64,000 nt of DNA from Kosakonia sacchari. GTDB lineage: Bacteria > Pseudomonadota > Gammaproteobacteria > Enterobacterales > Enterobacteriaceae. The notes below the pieces were generated by a model. The model was not told the DNA's origin, ran no database searches, and was given only the letters and a program-made list of their open reading frames with translations. How positions within the stretch are numbered: the first letter of the stretch is position 1; each line of letters opens with the position of its first letter. Made by a program: the position numbers and the translations under genes. Location: assembly GCA_900109485.1 (NCBI GenBank), contig FOAY01000009.1, positions 152,588 through 216,587 on the forward strand. Direction: 5' to 3'. This document shows, piece after piece, positions 1 through 11,200 of the stretch.

Positions 1-115
1 CGACCTTCGTGCGAATGCAACCGCTGCCTAGGTAGGTCAGTTGCCTTCCTGTCTGGCGGATCACACCGTAACCGGTGACGCGCGAACCCGGGTCAATACC
101 GAGAATAATCGCCAT
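1..115 (-). CDS. ruvC: RuvC Holliday-junction endonuclease, N-terminal fragment
   Basis: Only the first 38 codons lie in the window; the gene runs off the left edge. The visible start reads [17 protein letters not shown], which is the RuvC N-terminus. It contains the first catalytic aspartate in the motif GIDPGS (Asp8). RuvC is the nuclease that cuts Holliday junctions together with RuvAB. It follows yebC in the same direction after a 37-bp gap, the usual enterobacterial yebC-ruvC order. The partial state is due to the window edge, not to damage. Confidence 0.95.
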   Translation of the reverse strand, partial: MAIILGIDPGSRVTGYGVIRQTGRQLTYLGSGCIRTKV

Positions 116-152
116 TATGCGCCTCCGGCCTGGGGTGATTTAGTCAGCGACA

Positions 153-893
153 TTACAGCGTCGCCGCAACCTCATCGGAGATCTCACCGTTATGGTAGAC
201 TTCCTGCACATCGTCGCAATCTTCCAGCATATCGATCAGACGCAGCAGTTTCGGCGCAGTTTCTGCATCCATATCGGCTTTGGTAGACGGGATCATCGAC
301 ACTTCAGCGTTGTCCGCTTTCAGGCCAGCCGCTTCCAACGCATCGCGCACGGCCCCCATCTCTTCCCACGCGGTATAGACGTCGATAGCGCCGTCATCAA
401 AGGTCACCACGTCTTCAGCACCGGCTTCCAGCGCCGCTTCCATGATGGTGTCTTCGTCGCCCGCTTCAAAGGAGATCACCCCTTTTTTGCTGAACAGATA
501 AGCTACGGAGCCGTCAGTCCCCAGGTTACCGCCGCATTTGCTGAAAGCATGACGCACTTCGGCAACGGTACGGTTGCGGTTGTCACTCAGACATTCAACC
601 ATTACTGCGGTGCCGCCAGGGCCGTAACCTTCATAAATGATGGTTTCCATGTTCGCATCGTCATCGCCGCCCACGCCGCGCGCGATAGCACGGTTTAAGG
701 TGTCGCGGGTCATGTTGTTGGACAACGCTTTATCCACCGCCGCGCGCAGACGCGGGTTGGAACCGATATCGCCGCCACCCAGACGGGCAGCTGTAACCAG
801 CTCGCGAATGATTTTGGTAAAGATCTTACCGCGCTTGGCATCCTGTGCTGCTTTGCGGTGTTTGGTGTTGGCCCATTTACTGTGACCTGCCAT
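153..893 (-). CDS. yebC: YebC family protein (TACO1/PmpR family)
   Basis: A 246-residue protein, the full length of E. coli YebC. It opens with the family signature [14 protein letters not shown] and ends with the acidic, proline-poor tail typical of the family. YebC-type proteins were long annotated as DNA-binding regulators. More recent family knowledge links them to translation elongation through difficult motifs (TACO1 in mitochondria), so the exact role here is not decided by the sequence. It lies between nudB (145 bp upstream) and ruvC (37 bp downstream), all on the same strand. The start ATG is clear, with an A/G-rich stretch upstream. Confidence 0.95.
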   Translation of the reverse strand: MAGHSKWANTKHRKAAQDAKRGKIFTKIIRELVTAARLGGGDIGSNPRLRAAVDKALSNNMTRDTLNRAIARGVGGDDDANMETIIYEGYGPGGTAVMVECLSDNRNRTVAEVRHAFSKCGGNLGTDGSVAYLFSKKGVISFEAGDEDTIMEAALEAGAEDVVTFDDGAIDVYTAWEEMGAVRDALEAAGLKADNAEVSMIPSTKADMDAETAPKLLRLIDMLEDCDDVQEVYHNGEISDEVAATL

Positions 894-1038
894 AAAAAAC
901 TCTCCAATAAAGCCATTTCCCTTCGCCTTTCAGCCTCAGGTGAGTTGGCAGCTCCATCCGCACCAGTCACTTACCGGGGTAAGCTTCTGGCAACGTCCGG
1001 CTTTGCCGCCTTCCTGAGAACTAAAATTCCGGGGAAAT

Positions 1039-1482
1039 TTAGTCGGCGTTAATAACAAATTCTTCAATCGCCTGCCGGTTGCTCCACGATTTGGTTAATG
1101 CCGCCGCTGCGGGGGCATTAAGCCAGCGGTACGTCAGATGTTCGGTAAAAACAATCGGACGTTCATGGGGCAGCGCAAGACAAAACCAGGATTCGGTATT
1201 GTGCGTTACGCCCGGCGCATAGCGATGACGTAAATGACTAAAGATTTCATACTCCACCGTGCGCTGACAGTCGACTAAGGTCAGTTGCTCACAGACAACA
1301 TCGATTTCGACCTCTTCCTTTACTTCACGCAGGGCGGCTTGCGTTGCGTTCTCCCCCGCTTCCAGGCTGCCGGTTACCGACTGCCAGAAATCGGGGTCAT
1401 CGCGTCGCTGTAACATCAGCACCCGTTTCGTGTCCTGCGCGTAAATCACCACCAGCACGGAAACGGGATGCTTGAATGGCAT
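1039..1482 (-). CDS. nudB: Dihydroneopterin triphosphate diphosphatase (Nudix)
   Basis: A 147-residue Nudix hydrolase. The Nudix box spans about residues 38-60 (GSLEAGE, then REVKEEV). As in E. coli NudB, the usual glycine near the end of the box is replaced. NudB removes pyrophosphate from dihydroneopterin triphosphate, the second step of folate synthesis, and can act on dATP. The ATG at 1482 gives the family length; a longer in-frame start at 1521 would reach into aspS and add 13 non-conserved residues. The start lies 1 bp after the aspS stop, so the two genes are probably co-transcribed and translationally coupled. Confidence 0.93.
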   Translation of the reverse strand: MPFKHPVSVLVVIYAQDTKRVLMLQRRDDPDFWQSVTGSLEAGENATQAALREVKEEVEIDVVCEQLTLVDCQRTVEYEIFSHLRHRYAPGVTHNTESWFCLALPHERPIVFTEHLTYRWLNAPAAAALTKSWSNRQAIEEFVINAD

Positions 1483-1483
1483 C

Positions 1484-3262
1484 TTATTTATTCTCCGGGG
1501 TCTCTTTTTTGACCACCGCAATGCCTAGCTCCGCCAGCGCGGCCGGGTTAGCAAAACTCGGCGCTTCGGTCAGCAGACAGGCTGCCGCCGTGGTTTTCGG
1601 GAAGGCAATAACGTCACGAATGTTATCGGTGCCGGTCAGCAGCATGGTCAGACGATCCAGGCCGAATGCCAGACCTGCATGCGGCGGCGTACCGTATTTC
1701 AGCGCATCCAGCAGGAAGCCGAACTTCTCGCGCTGTTCGTGCTCGTTAATCCCCAGGATGCTGAACACCGTCTGCTGCATTTCGCCGCTGTGGATACGAA
1801 CAGAACCACCGCCCACTTCGTAACCGTTGATCACCATGTCGTAGGCGTTAGCCACCGCATCTTCCGGCGCCGCTTTCAGCTCGGCAGCAGTCATGTCTTT
1901 CGGCGAGGTGAACGGATGGTGCATCGCCGTCAGGCCGCCTTCACCGTCATCTTCAAACATCGGGAAGTCGATAACCCACAGCGGCGCCCACTTCGCTTCG
2001 TCAGTCAGGTTCAGATCTTTGCCGAGCTTCAGACGCAGCGCGCCGAGTGCATCAGCAACCACTTTTTTGTGGTCCGCGCCGAAGAAGATCATGTCGCCGT
2101 CCTGCGCGCCCGTGTGCTCAAGGATCGCGCTGACAATTTCAGCATTCAGGAACTTGGCCACCGGGCTGGTGATGCCTTCCAGGCCTTTCGCCGCTTCATT
2201 GACCTTGATGTACGCCAGGCCTTTCGCGCCGTAGATTTCAATAAATTTGCCGTAGTCGTCAATTTGTTTACGGCTAAGTTGTGCGCCACCTGGCACACGC
2301 AGCGCGGCAACGCGACCTTTTGCATCATTTGCCGGGCCGGAGAAGACTTTAAATTCGACCGCTTTCAGCAGGTCCGCCACGTCCACCAGTTCCATCGGGT
2401 TACGCAGATCCGGTTTATCAGAACCATAGCGGCGCTCGGCTTCAGCAAAGGTCATGATCGGGAAATCGCCCAGATCAACACCTTTAATTTCCAGCCACAG
2501 CTGACGCACTAACGCTTCCATCACTTCACGCACCTGCGGCGCGGTCATGAAAGAGGTTTCCACATCAATCTGGGTAAATTCCGGTTGACGGTCAGCGCGC
2601 AGGTCTTCGTCACGGAAGCATTTGACGATCTGATAATAGCGGTCAAAACCGGACATCATCAGCAGCTGTTTGAACAGCTGTGGAGACTGCGGCAACGCGT
2701 AGAATTTGCCTTTATGCACGCGTGAAGGTACGAGATAGTCGCGTGCGCCTTCCGGCGTGGCTTTCGTCAGCATCGGCGTTTCGATATCGAGGAAGCCGTG
2801 ATCGTCCATAAAGCGACGCACGAAGCTGGTGATTTTCGCACGGGTTTTCAGGCGCTGCGCCATTTCCGGACGACGCAGATCGAGGTAGCGATATTTCAGA
2901 CGCGCTTCTTCGGTGTTGACGTGGTTGGAGTCCAGCGGCAGCACGTCAGAACGGTTGATGATGTTCAGTTCGGTGGCGAACACTTCAACTTCGCCGGTAG
3001 CCATATCTTTGTTGACGTTTTTCGCGTCACGGGCGCGAACGGTACCGGTAATCTGAATACAGAACTCATTACGCAGTTCAGAGGCGAGCTGGAACGCATC
3101 CTGACGGTCCGGGTCGAAAAACACCTGCACGATGCCTTCACGATCGCGCATATCAATAAAGATAAGGCTACCGAGGTCACGACGACGGTTGACCCACCCA
3201 CAAAGCGTTACTTGCTGTCCGACATGGGACTGATTGAGCTGCCCGCAATATACTGTACGCAT
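1484..3262 (-). CDS. aspS: Aspartyl-tRNA synthetase
   Basis: A 592-residue class IIb synthetase, close to the 590 residues of E. coli AspS. It starts [15 protein letters not shown] and has the N-terminal OB fold ([22 protein letters not shown]), motif 2 with [16 protein letters not shown], the bacterial insertion domain, and class II motif 3 ([13 protein letters not shown]) near the C-terminus. It charges tRNA-Asp with aspartate in the cytoplasm. It is first in an aspS-nudB-yebC-ruvC gene run on the minus strand, with nudB starting 1 bp after its stop. No anomalies seen. Confidence 0.97.
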   Translation of the reverse strand: MRTVYCGQLNQSHVGQQVTLCGWVNRRRDLGSLIFIDMRDREGIVQVFFDPDRQDAFQLASELRNEFCIQITGTVRARDAKNVNKDMATGEVEVFATELNIINRSDVLPLDSNHVNTEEARLKYRYLDLRRPEMAQRLKTRAKITSFVRRFMDDHGFLDIETPMLTKATPEGARDYLVPSRVHKGKFYALPQSPQLFKQLLMMSGFDRYYQIVKCFRDEDLRADRQPEFTQIDVETSFMTAPQVREVMEALVRQLWLEIKGVDLGDFPIMTFAEAERRYGSDKPDLRNPMELVDVADLLKAVEFKVFSGPANDAKGRVAALRVPGGAQLSRKQIDDYGKFIEIYGAKGLAYIKVNEAAKGLEGITSPVAKFLNAEIVSAILEHTGAQDGDMIFFGADHKKVVADALGALRLKLGKDLNLTDEAKWAPLWVIDFPMFEDDGEGGLTAMHHPFTSPKDMTAAELKAAPEDAVANAYDMVINGYEVGGGSVRIHSGEMQQTVFSILGINEHEQREKFGFLLDALKYGTPPHAGLAFGLDRLTMLLTGTDNIRDVIAFPKTTAAACLLTEAPSFANPAALAELGIAVVKKETPENK

Positions 3263-3364
3263 GAGATATCCCTTAAATTAGCTGCGCGCGACCTGTCACC
3301 TGCGCGGCAGGCATTCTGGTGGCAGCTATTTTCGTATGTCACTACTGGATGAAAAAAGGGGGCT

Positions 3365-3393
3365 ATTATACTGGAAATTCTGACCAACGATAA
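3365..3393 (-). promoter_or_regulatory. Predicted sigma-70 promoter of aspS
   Basis: On the minus strand there is a perfect -10 hexamer TATAAT (3365-3370) with TTATCG 17 bp upstream (3388-3393) as a weak -35. It lies about 100 bp before the aspS start in the divergent aspS/yecD spacer. Predicted by inspection only. Confidence 0.5.
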
Positions 3394-3529
3394 GCCCGCT
3401 ACTGACTGTACGCACGTTTGCTGCGCGCTTATTGCGCATTCTCACAAAATTTAACAAAATTTGTAAACCGCGCTGGCGTGCAGAACGCGTAAGGTATCCA
3501 CCGACGTCATTCATTTTTCAGGAGTTATT

Positions 3530-4096
3530 ATGCTGAAGCTCAATGCTGAGAAAACCGCTCTGGTGGTGATCGATTTACAGGAAGGGATTCTGCCTTTCGC
3601 CGGTGGTCCTCACACGGCACAGGACGTGGTAAAACGCGCCGCTGCGCTGGCGGAAAAATTTCGTGCAAACGGTGCGCCTGTTGTGCTGGTGCGCGTGGGC
3701 TGGTCAGCTGATTTCGCCGAAGCGCTGAAACAACCGGTTGACGCCGCGGCAGGCGGTCATGCGTTGCCGGACAACTGGTGGACTTACCCGCAGGCGCTGG
3801 GGAAAAAAGAGAGCGACATCGAAGTCACCAAACGTCAGTGGGGTGCCTTTTACGGCACCGATCTGGAGCTACAACTGCGCCGTCGCGGTATCGACACCAT
3901 TGTGCTGTGCGGCATTTCCACCAATATCGGGGTGGAATCCACCGCCCGTAACGCCTGGGAACTTGGCTTCTCGCTGGTGCTTGCTGAAGATGCTTGCAGC
4001 GCGGCGAATGCCGAACAGCATCAGGGCAGCATGAAAAATATCTTCCCGCGGATCAGCCGCGTGCGCAGCACGGACGAGATCCTCAGCGCGTTATGA
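3530..4096 (+). CDS. yecD: Isochorismatase-family cysteine hydrolase YecD
   Basis: A 188-residue protein equal in length to E. coli YecD. The isochorismatase-like hydrolase fold is shown by the candidate catalytic triad: Asp15 in VVIDLQEG, Lys101 in VTKRQWGAF and Cys127 in VLCGIST. The natural substrate of YecD is not established; relatives hydrolyse amides such as nicotinamide or isochorismate ether bonds. A strong Shine-Dalgarno (CAGGAG) precedes the ATG. The stop overlaps the yecE start by 4 bp (ATGA), indicating translational coupling. It is divergent from aspS. Confidence 0.93.
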   Translation: MLKLNAEKTALVVIDLQEGILPFAGGPHTAQDVVKRAAALAEKFRANGAPVVLVRVGWSADFAEALKQPVDAAAGGHALPDNWWTYPQALGKKESDIEVTKRQWGAFYGTDLELQLRRRGIDTIVLCGISTNIGVESTARNAWELGFSLVLAEDACSAANAEQHQGSMKNIFPRISRVRSTDEILSAL

Positions 4097-4911
4097 TGTA
4101 TGTCGGCCTGCCGCAATGGGCGCACCCGAAATGGGTGCGCCTTGGCATTGACAGTCTTGAGGCGTATGCCCGCCACTTCAACTGTGTCGAAGGCAACACC
4201 ACGCTGTATGCGCTGCCCAAAGCGGAGGTCGTCGCGCGCTGGTACGCGCAGACCAACGATGATTTTCGTTTCTGTTTTAAATTTCCGGCCACCATTTCGC
4301 ACCAGGCGGCGCTACGGAATTGCAACGATCTGACAGCGGAATTTTTCAGCCGCATGTCGCCGTTAGCAGGGCGAATAGGCCAGTACTGGTTACAGCTTCC
4401 GGCCGTTTTCTCACCGCGGGACCTGCCTGCACTGTGGGCATTTCTCGATGCGCTTCCCGAGGAATTTACCTACGGCGTCGAAGTGCGCCACCCGCTCTTT
4501 TTCGCCAAAGGCGAAGAGGAGAAAGCCCTTAACCAGGGTTTGCATGCCCGCGGCGTCAACCGCGTGATCCTCGACAGCCGTCCGGTGCACAGCGCAATTG
4601 CGCACAGTGAAGCCGTGATTGAAGCCCAGCGCAAAAAACCGAAAGTGCCGGTACATGCGCTGGTCACCGCCCATCATCCGATGGTGCGTTTCATCGGTAG
4701 CGACAATATGGCGCAGAATCGGCAGCTTTTCGCCGTCTGGCTGGAAAAGTTGCCGCTATGGGAGCAGACCACCACACCGTATCTTTTCCTGCATACCCCG
4801 GATATCGCCCAGGCACCCGAACTGGTTGAGACGCTGTGGCAGGATCTTTACGCCGCCGTCCCTACGATTGGCGCGGCGCCTTCCCTGCCGCAGCAATCTT
4901 CTCTTTTTTGA
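4093..4911 (+). CDS. yecE: DUF72 family protein YecE
   Basis: A 272-residue member of the DUF72 (TIM-barrel-like) family, the same length as E. coli YecE. The N-terminus reads [18 protein letters not shown]; the C-terminus ends PQQSSLF as in E. coli. The biochemical function is unknown. I chose the ATG at 4093, which overlaps the yecD stop by 4 bp, rather than the upstream in-frame ATG at 3994 that lies inside yecD. The yecD-yecE pair is conserved across enterics, suggesting a shared but undefined role. Confidence 0.93.
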   Translation: MMYVGLPQWAHPKWVRLGIDSLEAYARHFNCVEGNTTLYALPKAEVVARWYAQTNDDFRFCFKFPATISHQAALRNCNDLTAEFFSRMSPLAGRIGQYWLQLPAVFSPRDLPALWAFLDALPEEFTYGVEVRHPLFFAKGEEEKALNQGLHARGVNRVILDSRPVHSAIAHSEAVIEAQRKKPKVPVHALVTAHHPMVRFIGSDNMAQNRQLFAVWLEKLPLWEQTTTPYLFLHTPDIAQAPELVETLWQDLYAAVPTIGAAPSLPQQSSLF

Positions 4912-4963
4912 GTGAAGCACCTATCATTGAGAAGCCATCGCCATCATCGTAAAGGGAGTTAGT

Positions 4964-5359
4964 ATGGTTAGCGCGCTCTACGCCGTGCTGGGTGCATTAT
5001 TGCTGCTGAAGTTTTCTTTTGATGTTATCCGGCTGCGTTCACAGTATCGCGTCAGTTATGGCGACGGCGGGTTCAGTGAACTGCAAAGCGCGATACGCAT
5101 TCATGGTAATGCCGTGGAATATATTCCAGTCGCGCTACTGTTGTTGCTGTTCATGGAGATGGACGGCGCGGAAATCTGGATGGTGCATATCTGCGGGCTG
5201 ATGTTGATTGTCGGCCGCCTGATGCATTATTACGGATACCACCATCGTCTGGTTCGCTGGCGTCGTTCTGGTATGGGCGCAACCTTTTGTTCGCTGTTGC
5301 TGATGGTGCTGGCCAATCTGTGGTATATGCCCTGGGAGTTGGTTTTCTCCCTGCATTAG
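4964..5359 (+). CDS. yecN: MAPEG family inner-membrane protein YecN
   Basis: A 131-residue hydrophobic protein with about four membrane segments and the MAPEG-like central motif RIHGNAVEYIPVALLLL. MAPEG proteins in eukaryotes act in eicosanoid and glutathione metabolism; the role of YecN in bacteria is not known. It starts 52 bp after yecE with a good Shine-Dalgarno (AAAGGGAG) and precedes cmoA by 39 bp, so it probably belongs to the yecDE-yecN-cmoAB transcription unit or has its own weak promoter. Confidence 0.9.
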   Translation: MVSALYAVLGALLLLKFSFDVIRLRSQYRVSYGDGGFSELQSAIRIHGNAVEYIPVALLLLLFMEMDGAEIWMVHICGLMLIVGRLMHYYGYHHRLVRWRRSGMGATFCSLLLMVLANLWYMPWELVFSLH

Positions 5360-7107
<1,748 letters not shown>

Positions 7108-7110
7108 GAC

Positions 7111-7140
7111 AAAAAAAGGCCCCTGTTAATGGCAGGGGCC
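7111..7140 (-). terminator. Rho-independent terminator of cutC
   Basis: An 8-bp perfect stem (GGCCCCTG at 7118-7125, CAGGGGCC at 7133-7140) with a 7-nt loop. On the minus strand it is followed by seven T (7117-7111). It lies 50 bp after the cutC stop. On the plus strand no T-run follows, so it serves cutC rather than cmoB. Confidence 0.8.
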
Positions 7141-7189
7141 TGGTACAAGCAAGCATCATATTGGGCGACATGATGCGCGGTAAAAACTA

Positions 7190-7933
7190 TTACGGGCGGT
7201 GAAGCGCCATGATCTGCTTCATCTTCGCCACTGCCGCGCCGTCAACACCGTAGCGGGCATATTCATCCGCCTGGGCATCCGACGACATCGATAATCCACT
7301 GTTGCGATAACGCATCGGTGACGCTGACCAGCGTCCTGCCGAGCTGTGAACCTCTTTAACCCCCGCAGCCAGAAATATTTCCAGGTTTTGCGGACGCACA
7401 CCAGCACCGGCCATAATGATTGGAGCGCCAGAGCGGGCATTAAGTTCCCTAATTAATGAAAGTCCTTTTTCTGCCGACGCCTGCTGACCGGAAGTGAGAA
7501 TACGAAGAACGCCTAATTCTGCCAGCGCATCGCAGGCCTGATGCGGGTTGGCGCACATATCGAAGGCGCGATGAAAGGTTACCGCCATCCCCTGCGCCGC
7601 CGACATAATTTCCTGCATGCGCGGCATATCGACCTGCCCGTCTTCGTTCAGTACACCCGTTACCAGACCGGGAAAACCGAGTTCGCGCAGCAGCTGGATA
7701 TCTTCCAGCATGGCGGCAAATTCATCGGCGCGGTAGCAAAAATCGCCGCCGCGCGGGCGAACAATCGGATGCACCGGAATCGTCACGCGCTGGCGGATGC
7801 TTTTCAGCGCACCGGCGGATGGCGTTAACCCGCCCTCTTTCGGCGCCGCACAAAACTCGATGCGATCTGCCCCCTGCTGCTGGGCGATCACCGCGTCATC
7901 AACGCCGTAACAACAGATTTCCAGTAAGACCAT
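7190..7933 (-). CDS. cutC: CutC family protein (copper homeostasis)
   Basis: A 247-residue TIM-barrel protein of the CutC family, matching E. coli CutC (248 residues). Recognisable blocks are [11 protein letters not shown] at the N-terminus, TVHFHRAFD-type FHRAFDMC in the middle, and [10 protein letters not shown] plus VHSSAG late in the chain. It has been linked to copper tolerance, but in E. coli some of that effect was later ascribed to a small RNA from its 3' region, so a direct copper role is uncertain. It starts 256 bp from yecM's stop region and faces cmoB. Confidence 0.92.
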   Translation of the reverse strand: MVLLEICCYGVDDAVIAQQQGADRIEFCAAPKEGGLTPSAGALKSIRQRVTIPVHPIVRPRGGDFCYRADEFAAMLEDIQLLRELGFPGLVTGVLNEDGQVDMPRMQEIMSAAQGMAVTFHRAFDMCANPHQACDALAELGVLRILTSGQQASAEKGLSLIRELNARSGAPIIMAGAGVRPQNLEIFLAAGVKEVHSSAGRWSASPMRYRNSGLSMSSDAQADEYARYGVDGAAVAKMKQIMALHRP

Positions 7934-8003
7934 AGCTCCTCCCTTTATTCATCATGGCACGCTTATATAATTGCGGATCTGCGCGCCCTCACACCTGCGA
8001 GCA

Positions 8004-8564
8004 TCACTGCTCGCTGGCGACAATCTCTTCAATGGTCCACGGATGAAATTTCACCGTCACTTTGCCGTCGGTTACCGCAAGCGTTGGGTTTGGCAAACGT
8101 TCGCGTTCCCCTTTTGGTGAACTGGTTTTCACGGCGATACCCGGCTGGCTTAACCCTTCATCAGCCAGCAGCGCCAGCGCGCGGGCATTCAGGGTTTCCG
8201 GCGCGCCAGGCAGGACAATTTCGATATGCTCCCAGCCTTCGTGCGGATAGCGTTTCTCGCCCGGCCACGGCAGTTCAATCACCGTAAATGCCCAGTGCTC
8301 CACATGCAGTGGCTGATGCAATTTAAACAAGCAGATCGGGCGACCGTTGATGATATTTTCCGACAGCAGTTCACCGCACTGTTCAAACCCGCGCCGCCAG
8401 CGATCCGCCGTGGCGTTCTGGTGGCAGCGCAGAGAAATATGGTCGGCATGAAGTGGCGCAATCACCAGCCCTAATCGCGTGGTTAGCGCCTGCAAATCGT
8501 CGCGAAAACGCGGCAGATCCGCGACAATATCCTGCAATTCTTCAATTTCTTGCCAGTTGTTCAT
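8004..8564 (-). CDS. yecM: YecM (VOC-fold, DUF991-type protein)
   Basis: A 186-residue protein with strong similarity to E. coli YecM, including ADHISLRCHQNATADRWRRG and the metal-site-like block YPHEGWEHIEIVLPG. YecM has a vicinal-oxygen-chelate fold similar to isomerases and dioxygenases that bind metal, but its reaction is not known. I selected the ATG at 8564 (MNNWQEIEEL), which matches the family N-terminus. A longer frame to 8732 would overlap the argS promoter and add 56 unrelated residues. Divergent from argS. Confidence 0.92.
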   Translation of the reverse strand: MNNWQEIEELQDIVADLPRFRDDLQALTTRLGLVIAPLHADHISLRCHQNATADRWRRGFEQCGELLSENIINGRPICLFKLHQPLHVEHWAFTVIELPWPGEKRYPHEGWEHIEIVLPGAPETLNARALALLADEGLSQPGIAVKTSSPKGERERLPNPTLAVTDGKVTVKFHPWTIEEIVASEQ

Positions 8565-8685
8565 AAGCCGTGCCCGTATGTCATCGCAAAGCGCATAATC
8601 TACCTTGTTATACGCCGCTAACCAACTGCCTGGCTTTCTGCGCGCCAGTAGATGATTTTCTGCACAGACCGCGCGCGACGCGGTG

Positions 8686-8714
8686 CTGACGCCAACGGGC
8701 AATTGCAGTATACT
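8686..8714 (+). promoter_or_regulatory. Predicted sigma-70 promoter of argS
   Basis: CTGACG (8686-8691), 17 bp spacer, TATACT (8709-8714), 64 bp upstream of the argS start. Four of six and five of six matches to consensus. Seen by inspection. Confidence 0.55.
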
Positions 8715-8778
8715 CCCGCCTTTAATGAACACCCGGACGCGCCCCGCTTGTGTCGCGTCCTAAACGTAAGGTATCCCG

Positions 8779-10512
8779 GTGAATATTCAGGCTCTTCTCT
8801 CAGAAAAAGTCAGTCAGGCCATGATTGCGGCAGGTGCGCCCGCCGATTGCGAACCGCAGGTTCGTCAGTCAGCAAAAGTTCAGTTTGGCGACTATCAGGC
8901 TAACGGTGTAATGGCAGTTGCTAAAAAACTGGGCATGGCGCCGCGACAACTGGCTGAGCAGGTTCTGTCTCATCTCTCACTCGACGGGATTGCCAACAAA
9001 GTTGAAATCGCCGGGCCCGGTTTTATCAATATCTTCCTCGCGCCAGAATTTCTCGCGGCGGAAGTTAACCAGGCGCTGAAATCGGAACGCCTGGGCGTGA
9101 CACAGCCGCAGCCGCAGACCATTGTGATTGACTACTCTGCGCCAAACGTGGCGAAAGAGATGCACGTTGGTCATCTGCGCTCAACCATTATTGGCGATGC
9201 CTCCGTACGTACGCTGGAATTCCTCGGCCACAACGTTATTCGCGCGAACCACGTTGGCGACTGGGGCACGCAGTTCGGCATGCTGATTGCGTATCTTGAG
9301 CTGAAGCAGCAGGAAAATGCCGGTGAAATGGCGCTGGCCGATCTGGAAGGTTTCTACCGCGAAGCGAAAAAACATTACGACGAAGATGCCGCCTTCGCTG
9401 AACGTGCGCGCGCCTATGTCGTGAAACTGCAGGGCGGCGACGAATACTGCCGTGAAATGTGGCGCAAGCTGGTTGACATCACCATGAGTCAGAACCAGCA
9501 AACCTATGAGCGCTTAAACGTTACCTTGACGCGCAAAGATGTGATGGGCGAAAGCCTCTACAACCCGATGCTGCCTGGCATCGTTGCCGACCTGAAAGCG
9601 AAAGGCCTGGCGGTAGAAAGTGAAGGCGCCACCGTAGTGTTCCTTGATGAGTACAAAAACAAAGAAGGCGAACCAATGGGCGTCATCATCCAGAAGAAGG
9701 ATGGCGGCTACCTCTACACCACGACCGATATCGCCTGCGCCAAATACCGTTATGAAACGCTGCATGCCGATCGCGTGCTCTACTACATTGATTCCCGTCA
9801 GCACCAACATCTGATGCAGGCGTGGACCATCGTGCGCAAAGCCGGTTATGTGCCGGATTCCGTACCGCTGGAGCACCATATGTTCGGCATGATGCTGGGC
9901 AAAGATGGCAAACCGTTTAAAACCCGTGCCGGCGGTACGGTGAAACTTGCCGATCTACTGGATGAAGCGCTGGAGCGCGCCCGTCGTCTGGTTGCCGAGA
10001 AAAACCCGGAGATGCCGGCAGACGAGCTGGAAAAACTGGCCAACGCGGTGGGCATCGGCGCGGTGAAATACGCGGATCTGTCGAAGAACCGTACCACCGA
10101 CTATGTTTTCGACTGGGATAACATGCTGGCGTTTGAAGGCAACACCGCGCCGTATATGCAGTATGCCTACACACGCGTACTCTCCGTGTTCCGCAAAGCG
10201 GGTCTTGAAGAGAGCGTGCTTGAAAATGCACCGGTTACCATCGGCGAAGAGCGCGAATCGCAACTGGCGGCTCGCCTGCTGCAATTTGAAGAGACGCTGA
10301 ATGTTGTGGCTCGTGAAGGGACGCCGCACGTGATGTGCGCCTATCTGTACGATCTGGCCGGTCTGTTTTCCGGTTTCTATGAGCACTGCCCGATTCTCTC
10401 TGCCGGGAATGAAGAGGTGCGCAACAGCCGTCTGAAACTGGCGCTGCTGACGGCGAAAACGCTGAAGCTGGGGCTGGATACGCTGGGAATTGAGACCATC
10501 GACAGAATGTAA
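8779..10512 (+). CDS. argS: Arginyl-tRNA synthetase
   Basis: A 577-residue class I synthetase, exactly the E. coli length. The N-terminal additional domain starts [21 protein letters not shown]. The HIGH-type motif is HVGHLRS and the KMSKS-like loop is degenerate (KPFKTRAGG), as is usual in ArgS. It charges tRNA-Arg and needs tRNA for amino-acid activation. The start is GTG, as in E. coli, preceded by GTAAGGTAT. A terminator hairpin follows immediately. Confidence 0.97.
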   Translation: MNIQALLSEKVSQAMIAAGAPADCEPQVRQSAKVQFGDYQANGVMAVAKKLGMAPRQLAEQVLSHLSLDGIANKVEIAGPGFINIFLAPEFLAAEVNQALKSERLGVTQPQPQTIVIDYSAPNVAKEMHVGHLRSTIIGDASVRTLEFLGHNVIRANHVGDWGTQFGMLIAYLELKQQENAGEMALADLEGFYREAKKHYDEDAAFAERARAYVVKLQGGDEYCREMWRKLVDITMSQNQQTYERLNVTLTRKDVMGESLYNPMLPGIVADLKAKGLAVESEGATVVFLDEYKNKEGEPMGVIIQKKDGGYLYTTTDIACAKYRYETLHADRVLYYIDSRQHQHLMQAWTIVRKAGYVPDSVPLEHHMFGMMLGKDGKPFKTRAGGTVKLADLLDEALERARRLVAEKNPEMPADELEKLANAVGIGAVKYADLSKNRTTDYVFDWDNMLAFEGNTAPYMQYAYTRVLSVFRKAGLEESVLENAPVTIGEERESQLAARLLQFEETLNVVAREGTPHVMCAYLYDLAGLFSGFYEHCPILSAGNEEVRNSRLKLALLTAKTLKLGLDTLGIETIDRM

Positions 10513-10520
10513 AAAAATTG

Positions 10521-10549
10521 TCCGCCTCACCAGAGGCGGACTGTTTGTT
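10521..10549 (+). terminator. Terminator of argS
   Basis: Stem TCCGCCT (10521-10527) / AGGCGGA (10534-10540) with a 6-nt loop, followed by CTGTTTGTT. The T-tract is broken, so efficiency may be moderate. Confidence 0.6.
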
Positions 10550-10656
10550 ACAATCTGGCTAAGATTGAACAGACGCGCATACTCAATAAATGACAGAGTC
10601 AACAATAACAGGATGTTTATTTCAAAGAGCAATCACTATCATGACGATAATATGGT

Positions 10657-10947
10657 TCAGATCTCACTAATCGAGTGGATAGCTAATTCATTGTCAAATG
10701 ACTCATATATAACGACCTTGACCAGGGTAACCTCTACTGACTGGGAATGAATAAAAGTGCGTTGAGCAATATAAGCGTACAAATGGCCGGCAACCAGTTG
10801 ACTACCAATATACATTAGCGGCAAATATTTCGCTCCAACGATCCCTTCAAACGCTGTTACAAAGCGGGATACCTGATCTTTCGTCATTCCCTTTTCATTG
10901 ATGTTCACCGCAGGGTCAATAACATAGCCACCCACTATTTCACCCAT
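10657..10947 (-). CDS. Putative cystatin-like cysteine-protease inhibitor
   Basis: A 96-residue protein with no signal peptide and no neighbour in E. coli. Three features match the cystatin/stefin fold in order: an N-terminal Gly-Gly (residues 6-7, IVGGY), the QxVxG hairpin signature (QLVAG, residues 50-54, after an SQ pair as in stefins), and a C-terminal beta-strand pair (VEVTLVKVVIYESF). Length and spacing equal those of stefins (about 98 residues). Cystatins inhibit papain-family proteases. I infer a cytosolic inhibitor; the target is unknown. The ATG at 10947 has an excellent Shine-Dalgarno (AAGGAGG) 5 bp upstream, better than the GTG two codons earlier. Flanks are AT-rich (10960-11150), suggesting horizontal gain. 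Fold assignment is from motif reading only. Confidence 0.55.
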   Translation of the reverse strand: MGEIVGGYVIDPAVNINEKGMTKDQVSRFVTAFEGIVGAKYLPLMYIGSQLVAGHLYAYIAQRTFIHSQSVEVTLVKVVIYESFDNELAIHSISEI

Positions 10948-11149
10948 TCTCACCTCCTTGTTTGCGTATTAGATAAATCTCAAACACAAATTAAAAGTAG
11001 ACGATACAGAATTCATACAGTGTGTTCTTAATCACATTTTTATTAATACCGAATAAATAATTTAATTATTCATATGATAAATGTTTTTATTAATTACATT
11101 CGGATTAATTATTTTCAATATCATAAAAACCGTTCGGATTATTCCAGAT

Positions 11150-11182
11150 AAAAACCGCTCACGATAAACAGGAGCGGTTTTT
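11150..11182 (-). terminator. Terminator downstream of the GH105 gene
   Basis: Perfect 10-bp stem AAAAACCGCT (11150-11159) / AGCGGTTTTT (11173-11182), with T-runs on both strands. It lies 18 bp after the stop of the hydrolase gene; it could also act in the opposite direction. Confidence 0.8.
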
Positions 11183-11200
11183 ATTTTACGCATAGCGAAC

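Noticed and set aside
192..698. Long plus-strand open frame over yebC
   Set aside because: Antisense shadow of yebC; the translation is His/Phe-rich nonsense and has no ribosome site. Similar antisense frames over aspS, flhA, cheA, motA, uvrC and others were dropped for the same reason.
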